Positions 10,081 through 18,331 of a stretch of 60,000 nucleotides of DNA are shown here, in pieces; positions within the stretch are counted from its first letter, which is position 1, and the number at the start of each line of letters is the position of its first letter. The notes below the pieces were generated by a model that was given only the letters and a program-made list of their open reading frames with translations, did not search any database and was not told where the DNA came from. The translations under genes and the position numbers were made by a program. Origin of the DNA: Symbiodinium natans (taxonomy: Eukaryota > Sar > Dinophyceae > Suessiales > Symbiodiniaceae); contig CAJNDS010000316.1 of the NCBI GenBank assembly GCA_905221605.1, forward strand, positions 1 through 60,000, in the 5' to 3' direction.

Positions 10081-10947
10081 ATGACTCGCCAGTATACTGT
10101 CTGTTCAAGTTGCAGGTCCTGGATCTGGACGGACAGAGTGCAGAAGACTCCAAAGTGCAAGTGTGGGAAGCAGTGGCCAGCTGCGAAGCAATGGCCATCG
10201 GTGTGGGACTCAGCTTCCTGGAAGCCTGAGAAGAAGCCGAAGGCCTCAAGGCCGCCGTCGAAAGTGTTGAAGGCCCTAGATGAGCTCTGGGGGCAGATAC
10301 CGTCGGAGGCGCAGCTGGCGCTTCAAAAGGCAGGCTTCCAGAAGAAGCAGAAGGAAGAGGTTACCTCTCCTGAGGATCCTTTGGTTGCCCTGCTTGAGAA
10401 CCACAAGGACCGGCTTCCTGAGGAGGTCAAAGCAGCGTTGAATGAGCGACAGGAAGGCCTGAAGCCGACAGCTAAAGAGCAAGCTACCAATGCAACGAAC
10501 GACCTCAAGCTAGCATCGAGCAAGTTGCGTGAGCTGGGACACCGCAAGATCCAGCTGCAGACGAAGATCGATGCTACGAAAAGCACGCTGGCGGGTTTGT
10601 ACGAAGACATGAAGCTCCTCCTTGCTGAGCTTGTGGAGGCAGAGAAGAAATCATCAGAGCTCACAAAGGCTTTCCATGAGACGGTTCTGCAGGTACCGAC
10701 AGAACAAGCTGTTCCGGAATTGGACCTGCGAGAAGTCATGAAGACCTTGGGAGTCGATCTCAGTGAGGAGCAAAACAAGCGATTGCACGAGCTTCAGGCT
10801 GAGCATGGCGCAAAGAAGCGGAAGTTTGCGCAGGAAGCCCTGGCGGCAGCAGGATTGCCACCGGGATTGAGCGACTCATCCCAGGGACAGGGTCTCCCGT
10901 CCCAGCAAGGCCTTGCAGGTGCACCACAGCAAATGCAGGAGTGGTAG
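10081..10947 (+). CDS. ORF1: zinc-ribbon and coiled-coil protein of E1
   Basis: 288 codons from the first ATG; the frame is open upstream to a GTG at 10000 but without ATG. Residues 8-28 hold Cys at 8, 11, 26 and 28 (CSSC...CKCG), a zinc-ribbon-like pattern. A basic lysine/proline-rich stretch follows (about 45-62). Residues about 130-200 are a heptad-rich coiled coil (SSKLRELGHRKIQLQTKID, LLLAELVEAEKKSSELTKAF), and the C-terminus is Gln/Gly-rich. LINE ORF1 proteins are RNA-binding chaperones that trimerise through a coiled coil; the same role is inferred here from position and architecture, not sequence identity. The frame is intact. It ends 35 bases inside the next open frame, so ORF2 may be reached by frameshift or reinitiation. 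Confidence 0.65.
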   Translation: MTRQYTVCSSCRSWIWTDRVQKTPKCKCGKQWPAAKQWPSVWDSASWKPEKKPKASRPPSKVLKALDELWGQIPSEAQLALQKAGFQKKQKEEVTSPEDPLVALLENHKDRLPEEVKAALNERQEGLKPTAKEQATNATNDLKLASSKLRELGHRKIQLQTKIDATKSTLAGLYEDMKLLLAELVEAEKKSSELTKAFHETVLQVPTEQAVPELDLREVMKTLGVDLSEEQNKRLHELQAEHGAKKRKFAQEALAAAGLPPGLSDSSQGQGLPSQQGLAGAPQQMQEW

Positions 10948-12358
10948 CAGGTCGGGGTTCTGGTGGGAATTAGGGCCAGGAGTTTGGGGTGGGTTGTCCC
11001 TGCCTCAAGAATCTGGTCTTTTACAGCCTGGAAGCAGTGATATTTTCCAACATGAGGGCTTTCCTCAGTGCCAGTTTTGCCATGATTTTTTCAAGCCTGC
11101 CGAGAACACTGTGCTTGTTTTAGGTCAGCCGGTTTCGAGGGCTGCCTGTTTGGAGTGCAGTGTGTTTAGGGCTGTTTTGTGTGAGTTCCCCGTCCATGCC
11201 CAGCTTTGTTCCTGGCAGGTTGTCCACAAAGGTTTTCGTGCCATTGGAATGAAAGGTGGGTTGCCTAGGGGTCAGGTTTTGCTTTCGGGCCCCAAGTTTT
11301 TTCCTAAGCTTGAGGTCCTTCAAGATGACAGTTTGGTGAAGGAGCCCATCCCGCGGTATGATTTTGCCCGGGTCCGAAATCAATCGGGGAGGCATCTTGT
11401 GTCAGCCAGTTTAGTAGGCTCTGCGTGCAAAAGTCGAAGAACCAGGAGACGGCGTGGGCGAAAGTCAAAAACCAACACCATAAGTCCAAGTGAGGGTGGA
11501 AGCAAATCTAGGGATGAGGGTTCCTCTCCCAGTCCACACATACCCCCAAACCCCACTCAGGATGAGGTCGCCTCTCCTTTATCGGTTAGGCGCGCCTTTC
11601 GACATCCTTCGGGGCCTTGGGGTTTGGGTGCTGCAGGGTTTCAAGGGGAGACGGAAGAAACTCCAAGTTTCGTTCGCCTTTTGCATCTTCTGCTTTCCCA
11701 ACTGGGGTCGGGTAGCAATCGGGAGGTCGTTGAGGAAACCATTCTTTCTCTTGCTGAACATGCTGAGACCCATTTTCACACAAACACCGCCGAATACATG
11801 CTTGCAAAAGAATGGCTCGCATGGGCCTCTGGCCCGGAGGCGGTTTTGGATACCCGCACCCTGTGCACCCTGTCGGCAGGATTAGAGGAGCGAGCCCCTC
11901 AATCCAAGGAGCGCCTGCATTTGGTGACTGCCAATGTCACTTCGTGGAGAAAGGAGGTCCTTCAATGGCACATGCAACAGCCGGATACACTCCTGTTGGT
12001 CCAAGAGACTCACCTTGACGAAGAAGGTCAAAAGAGTTTCAGGGCAACAGCGGTTCAGGCTGGTCTGCACGCTTTTGGGGGATTAGGTGGCCCTTCCAAC
12101 CCTCGCCCCAAAGGCGGAGTCGCGATCCTCATGCCTCGCAAAGAGCACGGTAGAATGGTCCAGCATTTCAACCAAGAAGGGTGTGGCTTCGTCATGGTCG
12201 AGTTGCCTAAAGTTAAGTGTTCCCTTTGGGTGGTCTCCATTTATCTCCAGTGCTCTACGGGGCTCCAGAGATCCCCAAATTCCGACATCTTGGCCCAGTT
12301 GGCTGCCCAGCTCCAAGGATGTAGGAACTGGATAATCGGGGGGGGACTGGAACATTAA
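10913..12358 (+). pseudogene. ORF2 part 1: N-terminal region and AP-type endonuclease, frame-broken
   Basis: 481 codons with no ATG near the start (opens at TTG; first ATG about 11250). A Cys-rich start (CQFCHDFF, AACLEC) is followed by an arginine-rich stretch RRTRRRRGRKS. The endonuclease (exonuclease-endonuclease-phosphatase fold) begins near codon 332: TANVTSW, then the catalytic-Glu motif VQETHL (about 363), GGVAIL (about 400), a SIYL motif, and WIIGG at the end. The frame stops at 12356-12358 because a run of eight G at 12339-12346 has one base too many. With seven, the expected GDWN motif would follow and the frame would join the next segment. Endonuclease of this class nicks target DNA to prime reverse transcription. 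Confidence 0.7.
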
Positions 12359-12359
12359 C

Positions 12360-12863
12360 TTGGATGAGATTGAGGAGACCTCTCTCACCAAGGCCTTTAA
12401 AGGTGTGATAGTCTCCAGCAGGAAACCAACCTGCGACACCGGTTCAGTTCTTGATTTTTTCATGGTTTCCCGGACCTTGGGGCCTTTTGTTAGCACTTGG
12501 CAGCGTTGGGATGTTCCGTTCAGGCCTCATTGTGCAGTTCACCTATCTGTTGAAGTGGGGATGAGCTTGCTGCCCTTCCCTCAGCTGAGAGGGTTTACTG
12601 GCTCGGTGCATGGCAGACAAGGTCTACCTGACTCCATCCTTCCCGCCCCGGTAACACATTCCTTACCGGGGCGGCTCAAGAGCACACCCGCCCCGTCGGT
12701 GCCCAGCGCATCTGTGGAGGTAGGTTCTGGAGGTCCATCTGGTTCCATCAGCCCCGCCCCGGTAGCCCCGGTTGCGCCCTCCTTATCGGGGGGCCTCCAA
12801 GACCCTCTTGCGTTCCCGCCCCGGTATGCCGGCCTTTACCGGGGTACCGTACGGACCACATGA
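12360..12863 (+). pseudogene. ORF2 part 2: end of endonuclease and proline-rich linker
   Basis: Continues the endonuclease in the next frame after the G-run: the segment TSLTKAFKGVIVSSRKP resembles the region before the DFF/FMVS motif of LINE endonucleases, and PFRPHCAVHL sits where the terminal SDH-type motif belongs (His present, Ser-Asp not seen). A low-complexity linker follows, with repeated APV and PAP units encoded by GC-rich hairpins at 12644-12844. The stop (TGA 12861-12863) overlaps the ATG of the following frame as ATGA. This could be a coupled start or one more frameshift. Confidence 0.55.
12644..12844 (+). repeat. three CCCCGGTA...TACCGGGG hairpins in the endonuclease-RT linker
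   Basis: CGCCCCGGTAA (12644-12654) pairs perfectly with TTACCGGGGCG (12663-12673). CCCCGGTA at 12757-12764 pairs with TATCGGGG at 12784-12791 with one G-U pair. CCCCGGTA at 12819-12826 pairs with TACCGGGG at 12837-12844. All lie within coding sequence of the linker, so DNA or RNA structure appears to have been tolerated or selected at the expense of protein complexity. Confidence 0.6.
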
Positions 12864-13297
12864 ACCCTCGTAATTGCAAACCGGCCCGCATAGGAGACCT
12901 GGACTTGTGCCAAGATAATCTCACAACCGCTTTTGCGCAGTTCTCTTTGGAAGCCGAAAACGAGGTTCTTGCAACGAACACTGGGCGAGGGTACTCAAAC
13001 CCCACCGTCATGAAGCCTCACACCACTCCCCCTCTACCTAGAGAGTGGCATGGGCAGGGTGCCAGCTTGTGGGGTAGAGTCGCAAAGTGCCTCAAAGCCG
13101 GGTCCGTTCCTCCTTTGCGCCTCTTGCATTCTGTTGAGGGTTTTTGGGCAGATGAGGAGCATAGCTTCGGTGCTTGGAGAAAGGAAGTGGAGACCACTCC
13201 TGTCAATGATCTCAGTGCATCACTCAAAGCAGCCCAGCAGCAGCAACACCACTGGGAACGATCTAGCCGCCAGGCTTCTAAAGAATCGTACTTTTGA
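12860..13297 (+). pseudogene. ORF2 part 3: region N-terminal to the reverse transcriptase
   Basis: 146 codons from ATG at 12860 to TGA at 13295-13297. The sequence (FAQFSLEAENEVL, LPREWHGQGASLWGRV, SVEGFWADEEHSFGAWRKEV) resembles the helical region preceding the fingers of LINE RTs but was not matched to a named domain. The RT frame starts 4 bases earlier in another phase at 13294, so the two belong to one protein that is broken here by a one-base shift. Confidence 0.55.
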
Positions 13298-16200
13298 AAT
13301 GGCTCACCAAAGGCACTGAAAAGGGTATGAAACCCTTATTCAATGCACTCAAGTCCCATGAGCAAGTCGTGGTCAGGCCTCATGCTGAAGTTGACGCAAG
13401 GGCCAGGATTCTGTGCCGAGTCCTCCAGTGGGTTCCGATTTGGTCGGCTTCTGGTAGTCCCACGTGTTCCCCTGCGGCGCTTGTTGAGCTGGCCAAACAA
13501 CAGGCCACTCAATACCCCCAGTTGGAAGGAAGCCAACTCTTTGCTTTCTTTAAGAAGATGTCTGTGAAAGCCCCAGGGCCTGATGGTTGGGACATCCCTT
13601 TCATAAAGAAGCTCGAGCCCCAACATTGTGATAGCCTAGTGGAACTTTTTACCATGATGGAAAGGGAAGCTGCCCTTCCTCACCAAATGCAATTCAGCTT
13701 GGTGGTCCTCTTGCCCAAAAACGAGACCATCGAAAGACCCATAGCTTTGATGCATTGCCTGCTCAAGGCCTATTTGAAAATGCGATGGCCTTTGATCTCC
13801 CAATGGTTGGAGGATGTCGACCGCCAGCTCTGGTGGGATTCTGCAAAAAAGGGGACAAGTACTTTAGATGTCAGCCTCAAAAGGATGGTGGCTTTTGAGG
13901 GCAGTCGCTGCAACAACCGCCATCGTGTGACTCTTTTTGTTGACTTAACGACATTTTACGAAGGAGTTCCCCATGAGGACCTGATAAGAAAGGCGCTGGC
14001 AATGAACTTTCCAGCGCCGTTGTTAAATTTTGTTCTGCAGGCTTATAAAGGACCCAGACTCATCCAGTGTGAGGAAGGGGTGAGCCCTGTCCTTTTTGCG
14101 TCAAAGGGCATACAGGCGGGATGCCCTTTGGGGCCCATTCTGGCCAAAGTAGCGCTTGCAGACCCTTGCGAAGAGGCCCTCTCAGGCTCCAGCGCCAAAG
14201 ACACCAGTGTCTGGATAGATGACATTGCAGTCGATGCTGAAGAGCTCAATCCAGGCCTGGCAGCCCGCAACATCCTTGCACTGAGCAAACGACTCTTCGC
14301 AGCGCTTAGACAACGCGGGCACACGCCGTCGGCAAGCAAAACATACTTTCTGGCCTCTTCCAAAGAGGCGGAACAAAGCCTTAAACGCATCCGCGCAGAA
14401 TCGGACCCTCCGGTGAGTTCCTTAGGCCGGGACTTAGGCATCACCACAGCGGGGGCGCGACGTAGAACCACTAAGGGCGCAATGTCTCGATTCAAAAAGG
14501 GAGGCAAAAGGCTTCAGCGGCTGCATCGATTGCAGGTACCACAGGCCAGACAGCGCGCCAGGCTTTTCTCGGCCAGTGTTCTCACCAGCGGCCTTTGGGG
14601 ACATCAGGGTCAGGGAGTCTCCCCAAAGAACCTCAAGATGGTGAGGTTTCAGGCCGCGGTTCTTAACAACAAGCACAAGCTAGGTAGTGTAGACATCACC
14701 CTGGACCTTCAAGAGCATGTCAAGGATCCCATGGAAGGCATCATTGTCCAACATTGGAGAGCCATGTCCAAGCTTGTCCGCAACGATCTCCCTTGGTTTG
14801 TGCGCACGTGGGATGTTCTCAGTTCCGGGCTGCAGGGCCAACACAGATGGAAAAAGGTGGCAGGCCCGACTGCGGCCCTCATTGCTTACCTCAAAGACCT
14901 TAACGTAGAAGCGTCAAATGTCACCACCTGGATTTTTCCCAAAAGCGGATATTTTGGCTCGGGTTGCCCAGCCAAAGTTAGCTTAGGAGGCCCCTTTCAA
15001 CTTTATGAGGTCGAGGATGCACTAAAAGGGGCTATTAAAGCATGTCGTTGGGATAGGATTTCCAAACAAGACTCGTGTGAAAGTCTGAAGGCTGGTATTG
15101 ACTGGACAGTGCAGAGATCCCTTTGTAAGGACTTTCGCAGCCAAGCGAACAAACTTACTGCCCTCAGAGCAGTTTGGCAAGGGGCGGTTCTTACTTCAAG
15201 CAAAGGATCTCGCTCACATTGCCCCCTTTGTCATGTCCCGGGCAGTCTTGAACATGTTCTCCATGACTGTAAGTGGTGGCAACATAGGTTCCCGAAACCT
15301 GGCAAATCTTGGGATTCCAAGCGCAAGGATTTCCCCTGGGCCTCCCTTTGGAATAGAGGCTTAGTCCCTGCTGCAGTCACCCAGCACCCGCCCTATCCTT
15401 TTGGTCCGGAATCAATAGAAGCCACAGGGATTTGGGTTGACCCATCCCAAATCACTTCTGAGGTTTTCTTTTCCACAGATGCATCGGGGGGGCCAAAGGG
15501 TAATGACCCTAGGCTCCGCATTGTATCCTGGGCTGTGGTGGCGTTTACGGTTAAGGATCAGAGCATTGAAGAGCTAGGTCATCTCTCGGGAACTTTGGCT
15601 CCTGGAACAAGTGTTTTTCAGGGTGAAGCGCACGCTGTTTCCGAACTTCTCACCAGGTTCCCAGGTGCATGCGACAACACCATGGATTGCAAGGGAATTT
15701 TCAAGCTCCTGCAAAAACCTACTTTTCACAGGTCGTGCTGGCCGGGTCTGTCTGAGGGTTGGGAGCATAGGAGAAGGGTCAGCTGTTTTTGGGTCAATTC
15801 CCACCTGGATGAAAAATCATTTGGCGACAAATTTGGTCAGTCCAATGAGTGGCGCAGAAAGGCCAACCAAGCAGCGGACAGGGTGTGCGGTGAAAAGTCT
15901 GCCAGGGTTTTCAGCCACAGTCATGCCCGTTTTGTCTCCAGCCTTGATTCCTTGACTAGAGAAGTTAACTTGTTCCTTGCCGATAGGGCCTGGACCCTTC
16001 TCACTTCTGAGGACAGACCCCCTCTAGCCGAAGTGACCAGGTTTGCGAAAAAGGCCACCAAAGGAGTGGGAAGAACCCATCCTAAGACCAAAAAAGCCCA
16101 GCAACAAAACAGACCTGCTGCAGATGGGGGGCTCAATAAAAAGCAGCGACTCCAAAATATGGTGGATTCACCCCAAGGAGGCCATGTGTGGAAATGGAGT

Positions 16201-16878
16201 TCCAAGCACCATACGAATGCCTCTATTGTCTGCAGTATTTGTTCGCTTTACATTGAACAGTGTCATGACCTTGACAAGTTTCGTCGCCTGGAGTCCCAGG
16301 CTTGCGAGCATCAGCCGAGTCCCTGGCCCTCGGAGTGGATTTGCCATGCCTCACATCGGCCCCACAACCTAGGCAATGTTTGGTTATGCAAGGCTTGTCA
16401 TGCTGTTCAAAAGTCAGGAGCTGCGAGTACTTCCCGTAAGTTCCAAGAACCCTGTAAGTACGTCCCCAGCAAGGTCAGTAAGTATGCTTCCCGTTTACCT
16501 CAACCAAACCGGCAGCCGTTCTTCTCAGCAGTACCTCACCATGGGGGGGCAGGGAAAAGGCAAGGGGTACGGTCGCTCAGTGCACCGGAACGACCCCCAG
16601 CAGGAGGAGCGATGGCAGGAACTGGACGCGAAGCGGTGGGACAACTGGCAGTCACGAACGTCCCGATCAACAGCGGTGCGCAACCGCGACAGGCCCAACA
16701 AGGCCGAAAGGGAGCTCACAAAGCGGACAGCGCGGGTCAAAGCAAAGCCCGCTCAAAGTCCTCGTCAGCCACCGCCTCCTCCTCCAAGCCGGCGGAGAAA
16801 GGAGGCATCCGCGCCTTCTTTGGGACAAGCGCAGGCAAAAGAGGAGTGGGAGGCCCTTCCTCAGGAACCCAGCAGTAG
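13294..16878 (+). CDS. ORF2 part 4: reverse transcriptase - RNase H - zinc finger
   Basis: 1194 codons, intact over this stretch. RT motifs: APGPDGW (93-99), motif A FVDLTTFYEG (215-224), motif B GIQAGCPLGP (272-281), motif C WIDD (307-310, in place of the common YADD), and a motif D lysine near 349. A thumb/connection region follows (LTSGLWGHQGQGVSPKNLK). RNase H spans about 725-865, with the four acidic positions in TDASG, GEAHA, MDCKG and NQAADR. A C-terminal finger follows: CSIC near 980, H and C spaced, SHRPHN, WLCKAC. The end is Ser/Lys-rich and carries a PCNA-box-like GGIRAFFG near the terminus. It copies the element RNA onto nicked target DNA. The last 112 codons overlap ORF3 in another frame. 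Confidence 0.9.
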   Translation: MKWLTKGTEKGMKPLFNALKSHEQVVVRPHAEVDARARILCRVLQWVPIWSASGSPTCSPAALVELAKQQATQYPQLEGSQLFAFFKKMSVKAPGPDGWDIPFIKKLEPQHCDSLVELFTMMEREAALPHQMQFSLVVLLPKNETIERPIALMHCLLKAYLKMRWPLISQWLEDVDRQLWWDSAKKGTSTLDVSLKRMVAFEGSRCNNRHRVTLFVDLTTFYEGVPHEDLIRKALAMNFPAPLLNFVLQAYKGPRLIQCEEGVSPVLFASKGIQAGCPLGPILAKVALADPCEEALSGSSAKDTSVWIDDIAVDAEELNPGLAARNILALSKRLFAALRQRGHTPSASKTYFLASSKEAEQSLKRIRAESDPPVSSLGRDLGITTAGARRRTTKGAMSRFKKGGKRLQRLHRLQVPQARQRARLFSASVLTSGLWGHQGQGVSPKNLKMVRFQAAVLNNKHKLGSVDITLDLQEHVKDPMEGIIVQHWRAMSKLVRNDLPWFVRTWDVLSSGLQGQHRWKKVAGPTAALIAYLKDLNVEASNVTTWIFPKSGYFGSGCPAKVSLGGPFQLYEVEDALKGAIKACRWDRISKQDSCESLKAGIDWTVQRSLCKDFRSQANKLTALRAVWQGAVLTSSKGSRSHCPLCHVPGSLEHVLHDCKWWQHRFPKPGKSWDSKRKDFPWASLWNRGLVPAAVTQHPPYPFGPESIEATGIWVDPSQITSEVFFSTDASGGPKGNDPRLRIVSWAVVAFTVKDQSIEELGHLSGTLAPGTSVFQGEAHAVSELLTRFPGACDNTMDCKGIFKLLQKPTFHRSCWPGLSEGWEHRRRVSCFWVNSHLDEKSFGDKFGQSNEWRRKANQAADRVCGEKSARVFSHSHARFVSSLDSLTREVNLFLADRAWTLLTSEDRPPLAEVTRFAKKATKGVGRTHPKTKKAQQQNRPAADGGLNKKQRLQNMVDSPQGGHVWKWSSKHHTNASIVCSICSLYIEQCHDLDKFRRLESQACEHQPSPWPSEWICHASHRPHNLGNVWLCKACHAVQKSGAASTSRKFQEPCKYVPSKVSKYASRLPQPNRQPFFSAVPHHGGAGKRQGVRSLSAPERPPAGGAMAGTGREAVGQLAVTNVPINSGAQPRQAQQGRKGAHKADSAGQSKARSKSSSATASSSKPAEKGGIRAFFGTSAGKRGVGGPSSGTQQ

Positions 16879-16942
16879 CAGCTCAGAGGACCGGGATTGG
16901 GAGACCCGCCCGAGTCAACCTGCTGAGAGTTCCAATAGATGA
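16541..16942 (+). CDS. ORF3 N-terminal half in E1 (basic, proline-rich)
   Basis: Starts at ATG 16541 inside the end of ORF2 in another frame; the frame is open upstream to 16376. MGGQGKGKGYGRS matches the E3 start MGGSQGRGRGPF, which supports this start. A Trp/Gln/Arg-rich stretch follows, then PPPPPPSRRRKE (compare PPPPPAPRRRS in E3 and PPPPRRRRVE in E2) and an acidic-serine stretch. It stops at TGA 16940-16942, just where a GAGG-TTA-CCTC hairpin sits, while the kinase-like part continues in the next frame. The break may be a mutation or a frameshift signal. Confidence 0.5.
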   Translation: MGGQGKGKGYGRSVHRNDPQQEERWQELDAKRWDNWQSRTSRSTAVRNRDRPNKAERELTKRTARVKAKPAQSPRQPPPPPPSRRRKEASAPSLGQAQAKEEWEALPQEPSSSSSEDRDWETRPSQPAESSNR

Positions 16943-16994
16943 GGTTACCTCTCCCAAGAGCGTCAAGTCCGAGCTCTCCTCAGATTCCTCAAGC

Positions 16995-17843
16995 GTGGAA
17001 ATCCTGGACTCGGAGCTCACACCATGGGACCGCAGAGTTTTCCTTAAGGGGGTGCAGCAGGTCATGCTAGAGCATGCCCCTGTGCACCTTGTTTCAGCCT
17101 CTATCCCAAACATCAAGGCGCCCTTCAGGCCTGAGTACTACTTGCACAAAGAAGTTCTTCTCCTTCGCCACCCCCTTCTCAAGCAGTGGCAGGAAACAAC
17201 TGTGCAGCGTGCTGGCAAACCTGGGCAGCATCGTATTGCCTTTGACCTGGGCGAGCATGTCCTCAAGATAGGGGAGCATGGTGATGAGGCGGAGTTCTGC
17301 AGGTGGTTCCCAGGGCTTACGGCCCGTGTGCTCTGGGCAGGGCCTGTCCGTGTTGCGTTCACTGGCAAGCCTCCCCCCTGCGGGGAAGAAACAGTCCTGC
17401 AAGGTGAGATCCAGGAGAAAGTCGAGCTTGCAGTGCCCTGGCTAGAGATGCAAGGGGTAAACTCTTCTGGAGCTTGGCAATGGCTGGTTTACACTTTGGT
17501 GGCTCTCATGTGGCTTGAATGGCATGGAGTTCACCTCAAAGACCTCGGTGCGTCAAACCTTTCCTTGACCCTGGGCCAGACGGCCCATCCGTACCTCAAG
17601 CTGTGCGATGCTGGGTCGTGGTACTGGGGCAAGAAGCAATCAGTACTTCCTGGTTTCTGGGCAGTGGTCAGCAGGTTTGCACCAGCAAGAGCCCAATGGC
17701 TGCACTCTACCTGGAAGAACAACAAAAACCAAAAGCAGGTTTTGGTTGATCTCCTCTTACCGGAGTGTCAAAATTACCACACGCATCTGCTCCGTCATGA
17801 AATCATGAGCAGCTCACTCAAACTGCAGGCCCAGAAGGGATGA
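16995..17843 (+). CDS. ORF3 C-terminal half in E1: protein-kinase-like domain
   Basis: 282 codons from the first ATG; the frame is open upstream past 16941 (VTSPKSVKSELSSDSSS). TPWDRR (9-14) matches SPWGRR of E3. Kinase-like landmarks: HRIAFDLGEHVLKIG with Lys91 (VAIK-like), Glu98/Glu100 (alphaC-like), catalytic loop HLKDLGASNLSL with Asp183 and Asn188 spaced D-x4-N as in protein kinases, and LKLCDAGSW with Asp205 (DFG-like). A conserved PGFWAVV follows (E3: TGFWRVV). No glycine-rich loop of the usual GxGxxG form is seen. The function is inferred: a phosphotransferase or a nucleotide-binding pseudokinase. It lies directly upstream of the 3' tail. Confidence 0.6.
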   Translation: MEILDSELTPWDRRVFLKGVQQVMLEHAPVHLVSASIPNIKAPFRPEYYLHKEVLLLRHPLLKQWQETTVQRAGKPGQHRIAFDLGEHVLKIGEHGDEAEFCRWFPGLTARVLWAGPVRVAFTGKPPPCGEETVLQGEIQEKVELAVPWLEMQGVNSSGAWQWLVYTLVALMWLEWHGVHLKDLGASNLSLTLGQTAHPYLKLCDAGSWYWGKKQSVLPGFWAVVSRFAPARAQWLHSTWKNNKNQKQVLVDLLLPECQNYHTHLLRHEIMSSSLKLQAQKG

Positions 17844-18153
17844 GGGTGCCTCTCCCAAGAGTCGCCTCCTTTGCTGGGAAGAGGAGACCTCTCCCGCTGT
17901 GCCTTCGAGTGCTTGTTCTGAGTGGTTTTCACCCCAGCAATGTACCTTAATCTCAGGGTCTTCTGAGAGTAGCTCCACTGACTGCACTATAGGGATGAGG
18001 TGCCCTCTCCCAGTAGCTCAGCCTGTAGTGTAGTGTACAGTAACACAGGTAGCAGACTCGTCAAAAGGACTTGAGACTCCCTGGGAGAGTAGTTTTCTGA
18101 CAAAGACCGCCCACGGGCTGCTCCGTCCGAGCTCGAGCGCTGTAAAATTCACC
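17842..18153 (+). other. 3' tail of E1 with GAGG-loop-CCTC hairpins
   Basis: The tail carries hairpins at 17842-17852, 17881-17891 and 17997-18007 of the form GAGG-N3..4-CCTCTCCC. The same motif lies inside coding parts at 10357, 11516, 11564, 12372 and 16941. A GCCC-AC-GGGC stem and a GAGCTC palindrome precede TGTAAAATTCACC. This tail is unlike those of U/L, E2 or E3 except for the final 12 bases. Confidence 0.6.
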
Positions 18154-18155
18154 CC

Positions 18156-18329
18156 ACGGCTAGTTCCAAAAAGGCGAAGGAGGTGACTGACACTGGTGTT
18201 AGGAGTGTGAAGTCTTTCTTCCAGCCTACGGCCAGTCAGGAACCACATGCCCGGAACGTGCTCCCGAAACCGAAACCCAAATCAAAATCGAAGCAGTCTG
18301 GGCTCAAGCAAGCTAAGATTGCCTTCTAA
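18156..18329 (+). CDS. C-terminal remnant of ORF2 in E2
   Basis: 58 codons to TAA at 18327-18329: a lysine-rich tail (ASSKKAKEVTDTGVRSVKSF, then PKPKPKSKSKQSGLK) ending QAKIAF. It matches the position and character of the E1 ORF2 tail. GVRSVKSFFQP is a PCNA-box-like string at the place where E1 has GGIRAFFG. The 5' part was never inserted. The stop lies two bases before the ATG of ORF3. Confidence 0.6.
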   Translation, partial: TASSKKAKEVTDTGVRSVKSFFQPTASQEPHARNVLPKPKPKSKSKQSGLKQAKIAF

Positions 18330-18331
18330 GT

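Larger units (their letters stand above)
9853..18153 (+). mobile_element. LINE-type retrotransposon E1, near full length
   Basis: About 8.3 kb between the TTCACC of element L and its own TGTAAAATTCACC (18141-18153). A C-run of nine bases marks the 5' junction, followed by CTGGCTCAAG and two further leader-like blocks. Order: 5' leader, ORF1 (zinc finger, coiled coil), ORF2 (apurinic-type endonuclease, proline-rich linker, reverse transcriptase, RNase H, C-terminal zinc finger), ORF3 (basic proline-rich region, kinase-like domain), and a 3' tail with GAGG...CCTC hairpins. There are no LTRs and no poly(A) tail. Several frame breaks suggest this copy is no longer active. Confidence 0.85.

Noticed and set aside
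13018-13227. - strand frames opposite ORF2
   Set aside because: Antisense shadows of a well-supported RT coding region.
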